Shown here: piece by piece, positions 1-11,391 of the stretch
How the letters are laid out: the number at the start of each line of letters is the position of its first letter
Position numbering within the stretch: position 1 is the first letter of the stretch
NCBI GenBank assembly: GCA_012845835.1
Contig: JABAKD010000021.1
Coordinates: forward strand, 4,774,706-4,838,705
Reading direction: 5' to 3'
Source: Undaria pinnatifida
Lineage: Eukaryota > Sar > Phaeophyceae > Laminariales > Alariaceae
DNA length: 64,000 nt
Made by a program: the position numbers and the translations under genes
The notes under the pieces: model-generated
The model's input: the letters and a program-made list of their open reading frames with translations, nothing else
Database searches by the model: none
What the model was told of the DNA's origin: nothing

Positions 1-234
1 TGTGCATCGGCTTGCATTTTCATATTTTTCAAAATCGGTTTTTCGGTGGGGTAGTCTATACTCGTACAATAGCCACCCCTGTAAAACGGAAGAATCAACG
101 CCGGACATGCTCTGTCCACACACAGCCTCGGCGATGAACCGCCGGCTGTAGCTGCGTCAGATGCTATCAGCGCCCTGCGCCAAAATTCCAATTCAGAAAA
201 AACTTGAAATTCAAACTTTCGATAAAACCGAAAA

Positions 235-500
235 TCAGCAATTCAAAATTCGGGATCCCCCCCAAACCACAACATGATCAAAACGCAGCCCATACTGCTG
301 TTCGAGTCCCCGCTTCCGATCCATCTTCATCCGCAGCGCCTTGAGCTCTTTTCGCAGCACGGCCGGCGCGCCATCAAACACGCGCAACACCGGCTCCCAG
401 GTGCTCCCCGCCTCCTCCGGCCCCTCCCAGGCCACCTTGACGACCAAAGTTGGGGCACGACTCTGCCGCACTCCACCGCAGGCGATTACGCTCAGGTGGG
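235..500 (-). pseudogene. C-terminal (chromodomain-like) tail of element C polyprotein
   Basis: In the frame shifted from the protease, the minus strand encodes a segment with VKVAWEGPEEAGSTWEPV, matching the W-G-...-TWEP core of chromodomain-type tails at the end of Ty3/gypsy integrases, then an Ala/Leu/Lys-rich helix up to the stop. Such tails guide integration to chromatin. It lies directly against the RT N-terminal edge, so the intervening 2.5-3 kb of pol has been lost. Confidence 0.6.
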
Positions 501-1339
501 GGCTTCGCCCGCACAACCCTTGCCCCTGAAAGAAGCCGGACCGCCCCAGGCGTCTTGCGTGCACGTGGGTCACCCGACAACGCCCGACATAACACGTCGA
601 GGTGCGTGCGAAAAACGATATATTGCAGCACCTTGGCACATTCCGGCGGGGAGCTATGGTCAACAGCGTTATCGACAGCCGTCTCCAACACGCCCACACG
701 GTCCCGCATTTCCACCTCAGAATCCTGGAATATCATGGGTCGTTGAGACGGCAGCGTCAGCGCGACCATATCGTCCACGTCGACTGGCGCGTCACCGCCC
801 GGCACGAACGCTGTGACAGCCATCGCCGCTCGCAGCACAGCATCATCGTTGGGCTCGCCCACAGAACGAGCTGTAACCTCCATCCCAGCACCATCTTGAC
901 GCCCTTGTCCCTTCAGTACAGGGGCCTTGAGCTGCGTCATGACGTCGATGCCGACTTTCTTCCTCAGCGTCTTCTGCCCGATGATAACCACATCGCCCCC
1001 CCCAGGGAAAACGAAAAATGGCATGGTAAATCGGACTGGTCCCCATGGTGTTTCGATCGTTAAGTGGAGCGGACACGATTGCGTCCCAATATCACACTCC
1101 TCGCCCAACGACGTCACTACACGCGCATGCCCAATAAACGCGTGCCTTAACGCGGTTTGCGTCATCCCCGGCTGTCCCTGCAGGGCCTCTACCAGCTCCT
1201 CCGATATAGCTGTAATGCCTGAACCAGAATCCATCAGCACCTTAGCCTCACCAGCCCCGGAAGCACCGGGAACCGCGAGACGCCCTGCGATATGCTGCGT
1301 CAGGGCCTCCAAGTACGGTTCGGTCTCCACCGTATTCAC
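480..1339 (-). pseudogene. Retropepsin-like aspartic protease plus start of RT region, element C
   Basis: The minus-strand frame shows the active-site loop VLMDSGSGITAIS (D-S-G) about 35 residues from its first Met, and a later VVIIGQKTL segment matching the conserved second half of retropepsins. This enzyme would cleave the Gag-Pol polyprotein. Downstream residues (EMRDRVGVLE..., then a conserved stretch ending VRAKPPP) match my recollection of the spacer and N-terminal edge of RT in this family. At about 480-500 the RT sequence stops and a different part of Pol follows in another frame, marking the deletion. Confidence 0.72.
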
Positions 1340-1403
1340 GCCCGTGTCACCACTTCCACCCGGCTGTAAGACCTAGACACGCGCGTATGAAATGGTGCTG
1401 GTA

Positions 1404-1880
1404 TCACCACATGACTGCTGCGACGCGGGTGCTGGCAGCTGCACCGGAACGGAGTGAAGAACTGGCGCTGCATTCTGTGGCCCAGCGCTCTTGAGATACC
1501 TGGTGCTGCACCGTCTCGGTGAGCCCACAATCCACTGGCACCATCCTTTCACGCCGCACGTGAATGTACACGTAGTCGTCGTCATTCCACCTAGATGGTT
1601 CAGGCGCAGCAGTTTCGGTCTCCGTAACCACCGCCTTTGGAAAGGTCTTGTACGCACTAGCTCGAGGGGTGGCAGTCGCAGGGGACATTCCGGTTTTCTT
1701 GCTCCGGGTATGCTGAGCGGGACCACTTGGGGACTGCTGCTGCTGTACAGGGGTCTGGCAACGGACGCCTTTCCCCGCCTTGCCCTTCTGGCTTTGGGGG
1801 CAGTCCCACTGCATGTGTCCCTGCTTGCCACATACGACACACTCGTTATTGTCGTACCGATGACTTCGCTCTGCTTTCAC
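1404..1880 (-). pseudogene. Gag zinc-knuckle segment of element C
   Basis: The minus-strand translation contains one retroviral-type zinc knuckle, CVVCGKQGHMQWDC (C-X2-C-X4-H-X4-C), near 1,800-1,845. A Lys/Gln/Ser/Pro-rich linker follows. In LTR retrotransposons this knuckle sits at the C-terminal end of Gag and binds element RNA. Its position between the gag-like region and the protease is as expected. The segment is in a different frame from the protease that follows. Confidence 0.8.
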
Positions 1881-2809
1881 ATCAGCGGCCTTGTCATTCT
1901 CGCGTGAGTCGTGCTCGTCAACAGCACGTCCCTGCGGCTTGGTCCTCGCAGCAGCCGTCGACCTAGAGTCCCGCCGTTTTGCTGTTTGCCGACGTCAGCA
2001 TCATTGGCCTCAATTTCAGCTTGGCCCCGTTGCTGCTTGGCAATAATGTTGAACAACGCGTCAGGGCCATGCGTTACGAGATCGAAACGCATCCTTTTTT
2101 CCAACTTGAGGCGGAACTCGAGTGGCTCGATTCCCGCCTCTATTGCCTCAACGAGCACCTTGCCATGCTTTAGCGTGTACTGCCGACCGTCGGGCCTCAC
2201 CACCTCCGTGAGCCGCTGTTAGCAAGGTATTTCCGCAAGGCAAGTTTTTTGCATAAACACCCTGCTATCTACCGGCACGTTCGCATCCATCGTCAGCACA
2301 CGGAATATCTGACGGCAAAATCCCTCATCACTCGTCTGCTGCATATCAACGCCAGCAAACCTTATGAGCCCTTGCATTAGCTCCTTCTCAGAGAGGTCGA
2401 CCCAGGGCTTGCCATCGTAGAACTCGTCAGCCACCGTCATTTGGGTCTCCGAATCTACCAGCTCTCGCCTCCTCGCGGTTACCCGGTCTCCTCCATCTTG
2501 GTTTGTGATATTCATCTGCCGCTCATACTTGGAGTAGGCAACAAAAAATTCACGCATATCTTTGAAGGTAACAACATCATCACGCAACCTAGGCGGTTTA
2601 TTTTCCCCGATCGTCACCTTGACGTCCGGCTTCAGCCGGCCGCCGGCTTGGCCCCCACCTCTCGGGTTGCCCCAGCTTGCAGACTGGACTCCGTCAGTGC
2701 CCTGCTCGTGCTCCCCTTGCTGCTGTAGGGTCTTCCATTGCGTTCGGCTGGTGTCCCACACCAGCACGCAAAACAGTGATTTCCGGCCTCCGAAAAGTAA
2801 ATAGGTCAC
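1877..2809 (-). pseudogene. gag-like region of element C
   Basis: Two consecutive minus-strand open stretches (2809 to 2219, then 2203 to 1877) in different frames form one gag-like region. The first is rich in charged and polar residues with a Gly-rich N-terminal part. The second carries a repeated Glu/Lys/Arg pattern consistent with an alpha-helical capsid segment and leads into the zinc knuckle. Gag would package element RNA into cytoplasmic virus-like particles. I assign it by position and composition, not by a diagnostic motif. The stop at 2,219 and the frame change make it non-functional as a single protein. Confidence 0.6.
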
Positions 2810-2829
2810 GGTTTGGGCAGTAAGCAGAA

Positions 2830-5800
2830 CTTATCCAATTCAATTGAATTGTGTACTGACTCGCGCGACCGCGGGCCCGGAGGTATCAGCTCCGAGGACC
2901 TCCCCTCGTAGGCTCGGAGTGGGTTTGTCTACAATACAATAGTTCGTTCGTTATCGCACGGAGAAATGACATGCCATCGGCCATGGATCTTCCAGTTCGT
3001 ATCCCAAGATCTCAAGAGCTCACAAGAAACGCCAATCATGACAATTGAACTGCCTGATAAAATGCATCCAACCATTCTATGTAAGGTAAAAAGCCCAACT
3101 CGATACGACCACAGCGGTAAAAAACATCGATGCCACACTTTTGCCAGAAAATATGTTGCGGGAGCCTCTTTCGCAGCCCCTTATTTTTTCTCGTGAGCCT
3201 CCTGGTCAGGACATAGCGGTATCGCGTGCCTCCTTTCGCGGGCGAGGCCTCTGGCACCCGCATATGCTCCATTCCGTGAGTCCTATGCCATCCAATGTGC
3301 ACCGATACCCTCATCTGCCTTCTGCGTATGGAGCAACACCTCTCAGCACCAATCAGCTGCCGTAAATCTAGCTACAAGTGCGCCCCGGTCGTTTTTTCTT
3401 TGCTGAACGATATAAAAATTTTATGATGTACTCTGGGACACAACTTTGCCTCTTCCAAAAGTAGCGGGCATGAAGATCAGGGTGGGAACGCTAGGAATTG
3501 GTTCCATTTAAATAATCGATCCGATTTAATGACCAATCAATAGCAAGCCCAGTTATTTTCCGTTCCAGGTTCCAACTGTTCCAACGTTTTTATCGGGGGC
3601 GTTAAGATACACCCTCAGAGACCCTATGAGCGAAGGAAGAAATAAGAGGATGAGTTGAGACTCCGTCCACCCTCCCCGCCGGATGGGCCAACATTAGTAT
3701 CGTAAACATTTGGGCACATAGCCTAGAGGTAGCTCATGAAATGGAACCAAGAGATTTTTCACGGAACCTGGTCGCAGATAGTTCTTTTTTATCGCCGGAG
3801 AAAACAGCACAGAGTAGGTGACATGGACAATATGCCACCACCCGGGGCTGCGTTCGCTCAGGGAGTGGAAAAACTTCTTTCGCAGAGGTCCCCCCACTCT
3901 TTCATCTCATACTACCTGAAAAAGAAGAACTATCGACAAGCTACAAACGTATAACAGCTATAAACCATGGCATTTTTCATCAAGAAAAGCGGGAACAATT
4001 ATCGAGAGCCTTTTTTTTGTTTTTGTGCGGTTTCAGACTTATAGACCGTGGGATAGATCTTTCATCCAAACCAATCGCGAAATAGCGACAGTCAGTTTAC
4101 TGTGGGGCTACGGAGCGCCGCAAGACAATGTTCGTCAACCCTTTTCGTCGCACGCGCATCCTATCGCCCTCATTTCTTCCTTTACCTCGACGAGGCCGAC
4201 TCCTCTGAATTCGGCCTTCCTGGCCAGAATCCACGTAGCCGACCCGAAAGCAAGCGCCGGGAAGAAAACCTGGCCAAAAAAAAATGCACACAACGGGGAG
4301 GAGGGGGGCGACAAACCAATGTGTGGGGGGGGGACAAACGGAGAAAATGCGTAATACGAATGGGGGGGGGGGAATATACACACTTAATGCACAGCCGTGG
4401 TCGTATGACCATTCATCTCTGGGGGAGGGACGATAATGTGTGGGGGAGGCGATAGGGAAACGATGGGAGTACGAATGAGGGGGGGGGCGAGAAAACGATT
4501 GAGGGGGGGGTGAGGAAGGGGGGCGGGAGTGGGTACAGAGCGAGGGACAGAGGTCGAAGAAGGGCTAAAAAAAGAGGAAGTGCAAGATGGGGGGGCGGCG
4601 GGGGGGGCGAGTTGGGAGATACCCGGTACCTATTCCGGTAGCACACTCGATTGCTGTGGGTAGTAATTGCCTCCCTCTGGTATTAATACTGTGAACGGCA
4701 AATCAGTACCCCCTAGGCAGGATACAGCAAACGTACCTGGCAGATAAGAATTTTCATTTTTTTCTGGTGCATTCCTCTACTCCAGTGACTGGAGAAAGTC
4801 CGCGGTCAGCGACGACGACTTAACGAGAGAAATACAACAAGCCGAGTGAGATCTCGCTTCACTGTGTATAGAGGAACACGAGCTGCACCAACGCAGGCCA
4901 ACGACGACCCTCGCCCCCCCCCCCCCCCCGGGGGCTCCCTGTGTCGTTATCCCGCCCCCTCTCAAAATATAATGCCTCGTGCGAGCGCGTGGAAAACGAC
5001 GAGCAACCGAAGATTGAATGGCAGCAAAGTACAGTATTTCGGCGCATCGCTTTCCCTCGGCAGCGCTCGACCATACCACGGCAACAGCACGAACACGTCA
5101 CGGCAACGGCTGCGGCGACAACAACAGGTTAGTTAACAGGAACAGCAGCAACACTAGCAACAGCGCGACCAATAGCATCAATAATAACAACCATCACTAG
5201 CCCCACCCCACTAGCACTTCCTTCTGAAATGTTTTCTGAACGACAGGACTCCTCAACCCAAAATCTTCGGAAAAATGACATATTTCTTTTCATGATTCTC
5301 GTTGCGTACCTAGGGCCATGGGTTTTTAATCCGGTAGCAGTTTTTTTTACATCAGCTTTTGGGAGAGGTCTTAAGCTCCCGAATTGAGGAAACTCGGAAA
5401 AAAAAGTAGTGCACCTCTTTCGTAGCACGCGTCACAAATACTACCACAACCAAACCTACGACAATCATCATCACCATCACAAAACCCCGAACCGCCACCA
5501 ACACCCTCGCCCCCTCGGACCACTGTGATCACCATCAACACAATGCACATACGATCACTATCACCGCCAAGTCACCTGACAGACTGGGTTGTGCCGCCTC
5601 GACATGAGGCTATGATGTACGCACTCCGTCCCGCAGTGGACAGTCCACGCTAACACCAGTATGACATACGACACGTCTGCGTACATGCATTCACGAAATA
5701 ATCCGGCCAGTCATTCATCCAACCAGCCAGCCATTCATGCATCCAGCCAGCCAGCCAAGCAGCCAACAACGCACCCGTGAGTCAGGGTAGTACGGCAGAC

Positions 5801-7430
5801 AGTCCATACCACGCGAGTCCAAAAGGCGGAATAGGGGAGGGGAAAAGGGCGAGGGGGGGGGAGGCGGGGGGGGAAGAGAGAGAGATGGGCGGTTGGTAAG
5901 GTTAGAGCGCTGGAAATACATAGTCACGATTTAGTCCAGCAGCGACATAGTTAACCCTAATCTCTGTAGATAGCGGAACTGTGCTGTAGGTGCACCTCTA
6001 TAACCGTGTCCTACAGAAGCAGTGCGCCTGAAATACTGCATCCATGCCACGTGAAGAATGTACGAAAATGAAAACGTACTAATCTGTCGGCGGCAGCTTG
6101 CCTGTCCCTACGTAGTCTCGGGGATAACCACTCGGTGCGGAAATACAGGGATCCTTGGTGCATCAACATGAATAACAGACGGTTCCTACATTTCGGTGCA
6201 CACCTTGCACTCTGCGTATCTTTGTCTTGGATTGAACATACCACGTCATTAATTCGTTGTTGGGTTCATTCAGTATTCATTGGGATTACGTACAACGACA
6301 CTAGTTCGTCTCATAGTTTTAGTAGAACTCTGGCATTCGTCCGTCTCAATAGCTACGACGAATAGCTTTTGAAAACAATTCGCCGGCAGTTGGGGAAAAA
6401 GTAAAGATCGCCACACTTCACGTTTATGTTTTCATGTAGGTCGTGAGCGGCGTTACCTCAGCTATATTCGCAATCCAGCGCTAGCTGGCGTATCCTTCGG
6501 TTCTCGTGGCAATGACAGCTCGATCTGTCGCTACCGGCGGTCACCACTACTACTACAGCAGTGCGCACCCCGCCTTGGTACACGGATGCGCGGGTATGCA
6601 GATCCAACTTGATGCCTGAGGATCGCGTGCGGTGGAGGTAGCCATCCGGTAGCCATTCCCTCCGGGGTAGCGTGCGATTTGCGCAACCTCGCCCACTAAC
6701 AAAACCCCGGGCATGTGGTATGTACGACACAATGAATGCTGTGGAGTAGTTGCGTAATGGCCCCTCCATGGCGCCGGTCGGGTGGTGCCGGTTGCCTGAT
6801 AAAGTGCCTGCATAATGGCTTGGCCCGCCGGGAACAACCACTATTAATGGTGGAAGTACATGAAGTAGCAGTTCTAGTTGCCACCACCAGATATATGGTA
6901 GGATCGGTTTTTCCGGCTGAAAAAAACTGGCACTTTTTGAAACTTTAAGACTATCTTTCTTATGACTCCATTTAGTAGGTCGGACGGAAAATTACAAATT
7001 GATAACGCTGCTGTAGAACAAGAGTTGACGTCGCGTTCTTCTTAGCTTTGCATTCTGACGTCGGCCGCCAGCCCGTTACGAATCTAAGAAGTTATCAGGT
7101 AATATGTTAAGGCAAATGTCACGACCAAACAACAAACCCGGTTCGAGCAACCCTGCTTTAAATGTTCGGAGGCTTTGGAGTCGCGGTGACTTGGCCTTGC
7201 GCGTTCACGCAAAAAACCTTGTAGGAGTGCAGCTAAGAAAACCTCATGCTTCGTGAAAACCTCATGCTTCGTGTAGTAGGAACTACGTTTGCTCTACTCG
7301 TTGAGTCGTTCAAAGCTGACATTTTAGGATAGGCTGGTGTCGACAAGCATTTTTTTGTGTCGATTCTAATTTTGCCTCATGGCCCGGAACAACACTAAGC
7401 AAAGCATTAATTCGTGGTACGCTAATAATG
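2830..7430. other. No recognisable gene; G-rich tracts and short repeats
   Basis: Nothing here has a family signature I recognise. G-rich stretches lie at 4,322-4,600 and 5,845-5,885 on the plus strand, and a C-run at 4,913-4,930. CCAG-type short repeats lie at 5,712-5,765. A perfect 18-bp tandem duplication (aaaacctcatgcttcgtg) lies near 7,238-7,273. A 92-codon minus-strand open frame (3,036-3,314) looks protein-like, with several aromatic and basic residues, but I cannot place it. Confidence 0.5.
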
Positions 7431-7439
7431 CTTGGCGTA

Positions 7440-8300
7440 CCGCCGGTGCAAGATAAGAGTCTCCATGGCCGCCCGGGTGTGCGCTCAAGGTTGAAGGTGC
7501 GGATGCTGAAAGCCGAGGTGATCGAGACATTTCTCTACGGGTGCGTGATGAGGAACCTGACACGCGTGACTACGACAGGCTACGGCAGGTTCACCAGTCC
7601 GTGCTCGTCCGATGCCTCGGCTGGTGGAAACGGAAGCGGTACGGCCACAACCTCTCGTACGCTGAACCGCATGCCAATACAGCCTAAGAGAGCATAGAGG
7701 TGACGATGCGGAAACGGAGGATGTTGTTTCGCGGGATTCGTGGCACGTATGGGGGAGGAACATCTGCCACGGAGGGTGATGTTTGGGGGAAATGGTTAGG
7801 GGCAAGGGCTACACAGGGGGGCAAGAGAAGAATTGGATGGTGCGCCTGGACGAAAAATCAGAATTTAGCATTGAGTTCAAAGGGTGGCGAAAGGCTTGGA
7901 AAGCAGGCCAGCAAATGGTTTGGACGCTTTGAGGAGAGTGCACTGTAGACCTGCACAGCGACACGCGAAGGTCTCGGCAGCGACACTCGCCGTCGGCCTC
8001 TCCACGCAGGGGGGGGGGGGGGGGGGGGGGGGGCGAGAGGGGGGATGGAGGAGGAGGGAAGCGGTGAAGACGGGGGACGTGAGGGAGGGAGGGATAGCGT
8101 GCTGCCCAAGAGACTGAATTCTGAGTCTGACCATCGTCATGACGTCTATGTGCCTTCCCGTGGGCGTATGTCAACAGCATAAGGCCACGCGGACTTCTTC
8201 GCTTTGTTGCCCCCTGGTGCCCCTTATGCGCTTGATACCCTCTACGTGCCCAATGCCGTTTTCAGTCATTGTCTAGGATCTGCTACGTAGCAGGGCATTC
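7440..8300 (+). mobile_element. LINE 3'-end fragment (RT C-terminus plus 3' UTR)
   Basis: This matches the 3' part of the LINE at 18,960-21,340. The coding part (about 7,470-7,930) aligns with its C-terminal region from the 'RPGVR...LK' segment onward and is frame-broken. The 3' UTR also aligns: a poly(G) tract (about 8,009-8,033), then the 'gcccaagagactgaa' block, ending in the shared 'cccaatgccgt.ttcagtca' motif. It is a typical 5'-truncated retroposon copy. No clear A-tail or target-site duplication is visible. Confidence 0.8.
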
Positions 8301-9400
8301 ATTAGTGATATAGCGTCTGTTGCGGGCAGCGCAACAGGCGACGGAAGGCGTGTTGCGCGCCGCAGGTGCGCAAGCCCCTCGGAGGGGGCCCTGGAGGGAC
8401 CCCACGGGGCCGACAGAGGCGACAAAACTGCGATTTATGCGCGAATATCCGCCTGAAAACCGAGTAACGAACTGCGTGTAAACGCCTCCCAAACCTCCAA
8501 AAGGCGTGTAGCAGGATGGCATGGGATATCTTGAAGCTGAAACGAGCTGATCGCAGTTACACTCCTGAACTCAGGAGTGGCTCGCGGTCAGCATGGCTTC
8601 ACCCAGGTCAATCCACAAATAAGATAGAAACCTTTCAACATCATATTCGCCATTCGCCATAGACGGTGATCGGTGACGTTCCCAATACCCAGTCTCTGTG
8701 TCGTTTCCATGTTACGGCTGGAGGAGCACATCAGCAGCAGCAGCAGCAGCAGCAGCAAACCTGACGGGAGGCCAGCAGTATGGACAAAGACGCCACACCA
8801 GAAAGATATCGCAAAAAAAGGACCCCCCTCCCTCCCTAGATCGTTCTTTGTACCCACGCAATATATATATATATCTGCCTGGTCGGTGAAACCCAACATG
8901 CTCCCGGCACTTTGTAGTCTACATCGTTCACCCGCACTCGTCGGTTGAGTGCGAGCGCGGGTTCTTTGCGCGAAACAAGATTAAACCGCATACCCGAAAC
9001 AGCCTTTCGGTGGGACGCCTTGAGCTTGTGACGCTGCTTTCTTTGTTGAACAAGGCGCAAGGCGCTAATCTCGCGGCTCAATCATCGGATGATATCCTTA
9101 TCCAAGTCGGTGTGATTTTCGACAACGACCTTGTTGGGATTGTTGGGCGAAAGAGAACAAGGCAGCTATTGCGTTTGAGCTCGAAACGCATTATTAACTG
9201 TCGGTTGCTGTACGGTGATAGTGTGACGCGTGATGTCATGCCATAACGACGGCAAACTGCTACTGCATTGGCTGTGCTGAATTTGCAGCACCAAGGTGGG
9301 GAACTGGGAGGGGAGGGTTGTGCTCGCTTCATCCATGGCCGTGGCCGGAAGACCGTAGACGTGCTGTAGACCCTCGCATCCACTACTCGCCGACGGCCGA
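8300..9400. other. No recognisable gene; short CAG repeat
   Basis: I see no supported gene. A (CAG)n tract of about eight units lies at 8,732-8,757 and a short (TA)n tract at 8,862-8,875. Open frames here are short and carry no family motif. Confidence 0.5.
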
Positions 9401-9402
9401 CG

Positions 9403-10767
9403 ATGCACTCGGAAAACAATTAGAACAGCAGCTCCACGAACTGCCCCGACCCCGAAGCCAATACACATAGGTACGACGAACTAACATACAAACACTACCC
9501 CATCCCACTTCACACCATATCACCCCGGACCATTCATACACAATGAGTATGGTTTCAACTAAGTGACAGTTACGGCTGTTGGATATCAAGGTACCCAAAA
9601 AAAGATACCCAATCTAAAGATACCCAATCTATAGTCATAAGACGGTAAGGAAATACCGTATTACACATACCATACTTATAACAAGTGAAACATCTCATCT
9701 CCTCGCCAGTCCGACCTACTTATAATTACCCACTTGCCGACGGCCAACTATCCTCTCCGAAAAAACTTGGAACAGCAGCTTCACGAACTGCCCCGACCCC
9801 CAAAACCAATACACATAGGTACGACGAACCAACATACACCCACTGCCTCATCCCATTTCACACCATATCACCCCGGACCATTCATACCCAATGGGTACGG
9901 TTCTAACCAAGCGACGGATACGGCTGTTGGATATCAAGGTATATCCAAAAAAAAGTACCCAATCCAAAGTGATGGGCGGTAAGGAGATACCGTATTTCAC
10001 ATACCATACTCAGAACGAGTGAAAAATCTCACCTCCTCGCCAGTCCGACCTACTTATAACTACCCGCTTGCCGGCGGCCAACGATCCTCTCCGAAAAAAC
10101 TTAGAACAGCAACTCAACGAACTGGCCCGACCCCGAAACCAATACACAATAGGTACGACGAATCAACATACACCCACTACCCCATCCTATTCCACACCAT
10201 ATCTCCCCGGACCATTCATACCCAATGGGTACGGTTTTAACCAAGTGACAATTACGGCTGTTGGATAACAAGGTATCCAAAAAAAGATACCCAATCCAAA
10301 GTCATAGACGGTAAGAAAACCACTAATAAGGACAGCTCACGCTATCGCTACAAGATAGTGGGATCAGAAGGGTGTGCCAGCTAGCGTTGGGTTGCGAAAG
10401 CAACTGAGTTAAATCGACACACGACGCGTATGAAAATACGTTGAAGTGTGTTCATTTTGCCCCATCCGCCGGAGGATGAAAGAAAAAAAAAAAAAGGCAA
10501 GGAAATATCGTATTACACGTACCATGCTGAGAACAAGTAAAAAATCATACCTCCTCGCCTGTCCGACCTAATTATAATTACCCACTTGCCGGCGGCCAAC
10601 GATCCTTTCGGAAACCAATTAGAACAGCAGCTCCACGAACTGGCCCGACCCCAAAACCAAAACACGTGTGTACGACGAACCAACAAACACCCACTACCTC
10701 ATCCCATTTCACGCCATATCACCCCGGACAATTCATACCCAATGAGTAAGGTTCGCGAAACAGTGCA
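9403..10767 (+). repeat. Tandem repeat, about 333-bp unit, about 3.5 copies
   Basis: The landmark 'cgtattacac.taccat' recurs near 9,658, 9,991 and 10,508. The first spacing is 333 bp. The second is longer only because a SINE of about 170 bp lies inside it. A partial unit begins near 9,403. Each unit carries the same blocks ('ctcctcgcc.gtccgacct', 'gaacagca.ct.cacgaact', 'tcaccccggac.attcatac'). No coding frame is conserved across units. Confidence 0.85.
10325..10495 (+). mobile_element. SINE family S1, long copy
   Basis: A retroposon ending in an A-rich tail (about 10,479-10,495) interrupts the 333-bp tandem repeat. The body ('tgccagctagcgttgggttg', 'actgagttaaatcgacacac', 'catccgccggagga') recurs at 18,325, 26,622 (minus), 27,978, 28,438 (minus) and 34,439. 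This copy and the one at 27,978 share an additional 5' block (ggacagctYacgctat). Approximate flanking repeats (ggtaagaaa / ggcaaggaaa) suggest a target-site duplication. I see no clear Pol III boxes. Confidence 0.8.
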
Positions 10768-10804
10768 ACAACAAATTAATACCCTGCCACGTACGTAGTG
10801 TGAT

Positions 10805-10935
10805 GGTGTTTTGTTCCCCTTTTCCTTTCCTTGCTTCCTCTTCTTTTCATCCTTTCCTTTATTTTTCTTTCCTTTTCTATACTTATTTTCCAAGTTACTT
10901 GGGTCTGTCGTACGCATGCGTCTTGATGGCGTTGG
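10805..10935 (+). repeat. Fragment of dispersed repeat family P (T/C tract end)
   Basis: A T/C-rich tract is followed by a block close to 'ctgtcgtRcgcatgcgt'. The same combination occurs at 21,345-21,545, 23,395-23,500 and, inverted, at 17,600-17,820. It is the A-rich-tail end of family P read on the opposite strand. Confidence 0.65.
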
Positions 10936-11008
10936 CTGGTTGGTTCGCTGTTATATTATCTTCGCTACGATTTTAGTTGTTTTGTCATATTCTGCAAGAG
11001 AGCTCACC

Positions 11009-11092
11009 TGTTAAGGAATTAGTAGGGTATTAGTCCGTTTGACCACTTGCAACTGGTTAACCAATAGCTTACCCAAACTAAGCCTTATAACA
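11009..11092 (-). repeat. 84-bp LTR of TRIM-like copy 1 (3' LTR)
   Basis: Same length as the 11,299-11,382 repeat and nearly identical; visible differences include agtaggg/agtgggg and gcaactgg/gcaaaagg. It is flanked on its right by ctctccccccc, the complement of a polypurine tract. Confidence 0.75.
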
Positions 11093-11222
11093 CTCTCCCC
11101 CCCTGAAACGGCGGGATAGCAGGTCGGCCGGATATACGGGCGAACCTGTCAATTTTCCAAGCCGTTTCATTTCCTGGGGATACCAGGGAGAGTATTTTTC
11201 AAGTTCGACATGGGGAAAATCT

Positions 11223-11298
11223 GAAAAAGTTTATTCTACGGTGGATGTGGGACTCGAACCCACGACCCAAAAACCCACGGTCTGTCGACTACGCCATT
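11223..11298 (-). other. tRNA-like Pol III-type unit inside TRIM-like copy 1
   Basis: On the minus strand there is an A-box-like TGGCGTAGTCGA, a B-box GGTTCGAGTCC within a perfect T-arm (GTGGG/CCCAC stem), a 3' acceptor-like CATCCAC, and a TTTTT run shortly after. The 5' acceptor strand is absent, as if the LTR replaced it, and the anticodon arm is degenerate. It is therefore not a tRNA gene but could be a Pol III transcription unit. The same stretch also serves as the candidate primer-binding site. Confidence 0.6.
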
Positions 11299-11382
11299 TG
11301 TTAAGGAATTAGTGGGGTATTAGTCCGTTTGACCACTTGCAAAAGGTTAACCAATAGCTTACCCAAACTAAGCCTTATAACA
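11299..11382 (-). repeat. 84-bp LTR of TRIM-like copy 1 (5' LTR)
   Basis: Its inner (left) edge is two bases from TGGCGTAGTCGAC on the minus strand, the expected primer-site spacing. Its outer side carries another PPT-like ctctccccccc, showing that a second unit once followed. Confidence 0.75.
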
Positions 11383-11391
11383 CTCTCCCCC

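Larger units (their letters stand above)
1..2826 (-). mobile_element. Ty3/gypsy-type LTR retrotransposon remnant (element C), internally deleted
   Basis: Read on the minus strand, the pieces follow retrotransposon order: gag-like sequence, CCHC knuckle, retropepsin-like protease, the first residues of the RT region, then directly the C-terminal tail. Most of RT, RNase H and integrase (normally 2.5-3 kb) is missing. The reading frame changes several times, so this is a dead copy. I could not identify LTRs; the 5' flank at 2,810-2,900 shows no clear TG...CA boundary or primer site, and the 3' end may lie outside the window. Confidence 0.8.
11009..11382 (-). mobile_element. TRIM-like miniature LTR element with tRNA-like internal sequence, copy 1
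   Basis: Two 84-bp direct repeats (11,009-11,092 and 11,299-11,382) start TGTTAAGG and end CTTATAACA, the TG...CA form of LTRs. They enclose 206 bp without coding capacity. On the minus strand, TGGCGTAGTCGACAGACC begins 2 nt inside the 5' LTR (a primer-binding-site position), and a G7-AGAG purine tract abuts the 3' LTR. A second copy lies at 37,957-38,328. A further, different internal segment follows the right-hand LTR, so this locus appears to be a truncated tandem array. Confidence 0.75.

Noticed and set aside
4097-4646. Overlapping Pro/Phe-rich minus-strand frames
   Set aside because: They come from G-rich low-complexity sequence and have no conserved motif.
11223-11298. Functional tRNA gene
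   Set aside because: The T-arm and B-box are good, but the 5' acceptor strand is missing and the anticodon arm does not fold. The same is true at 38,041.
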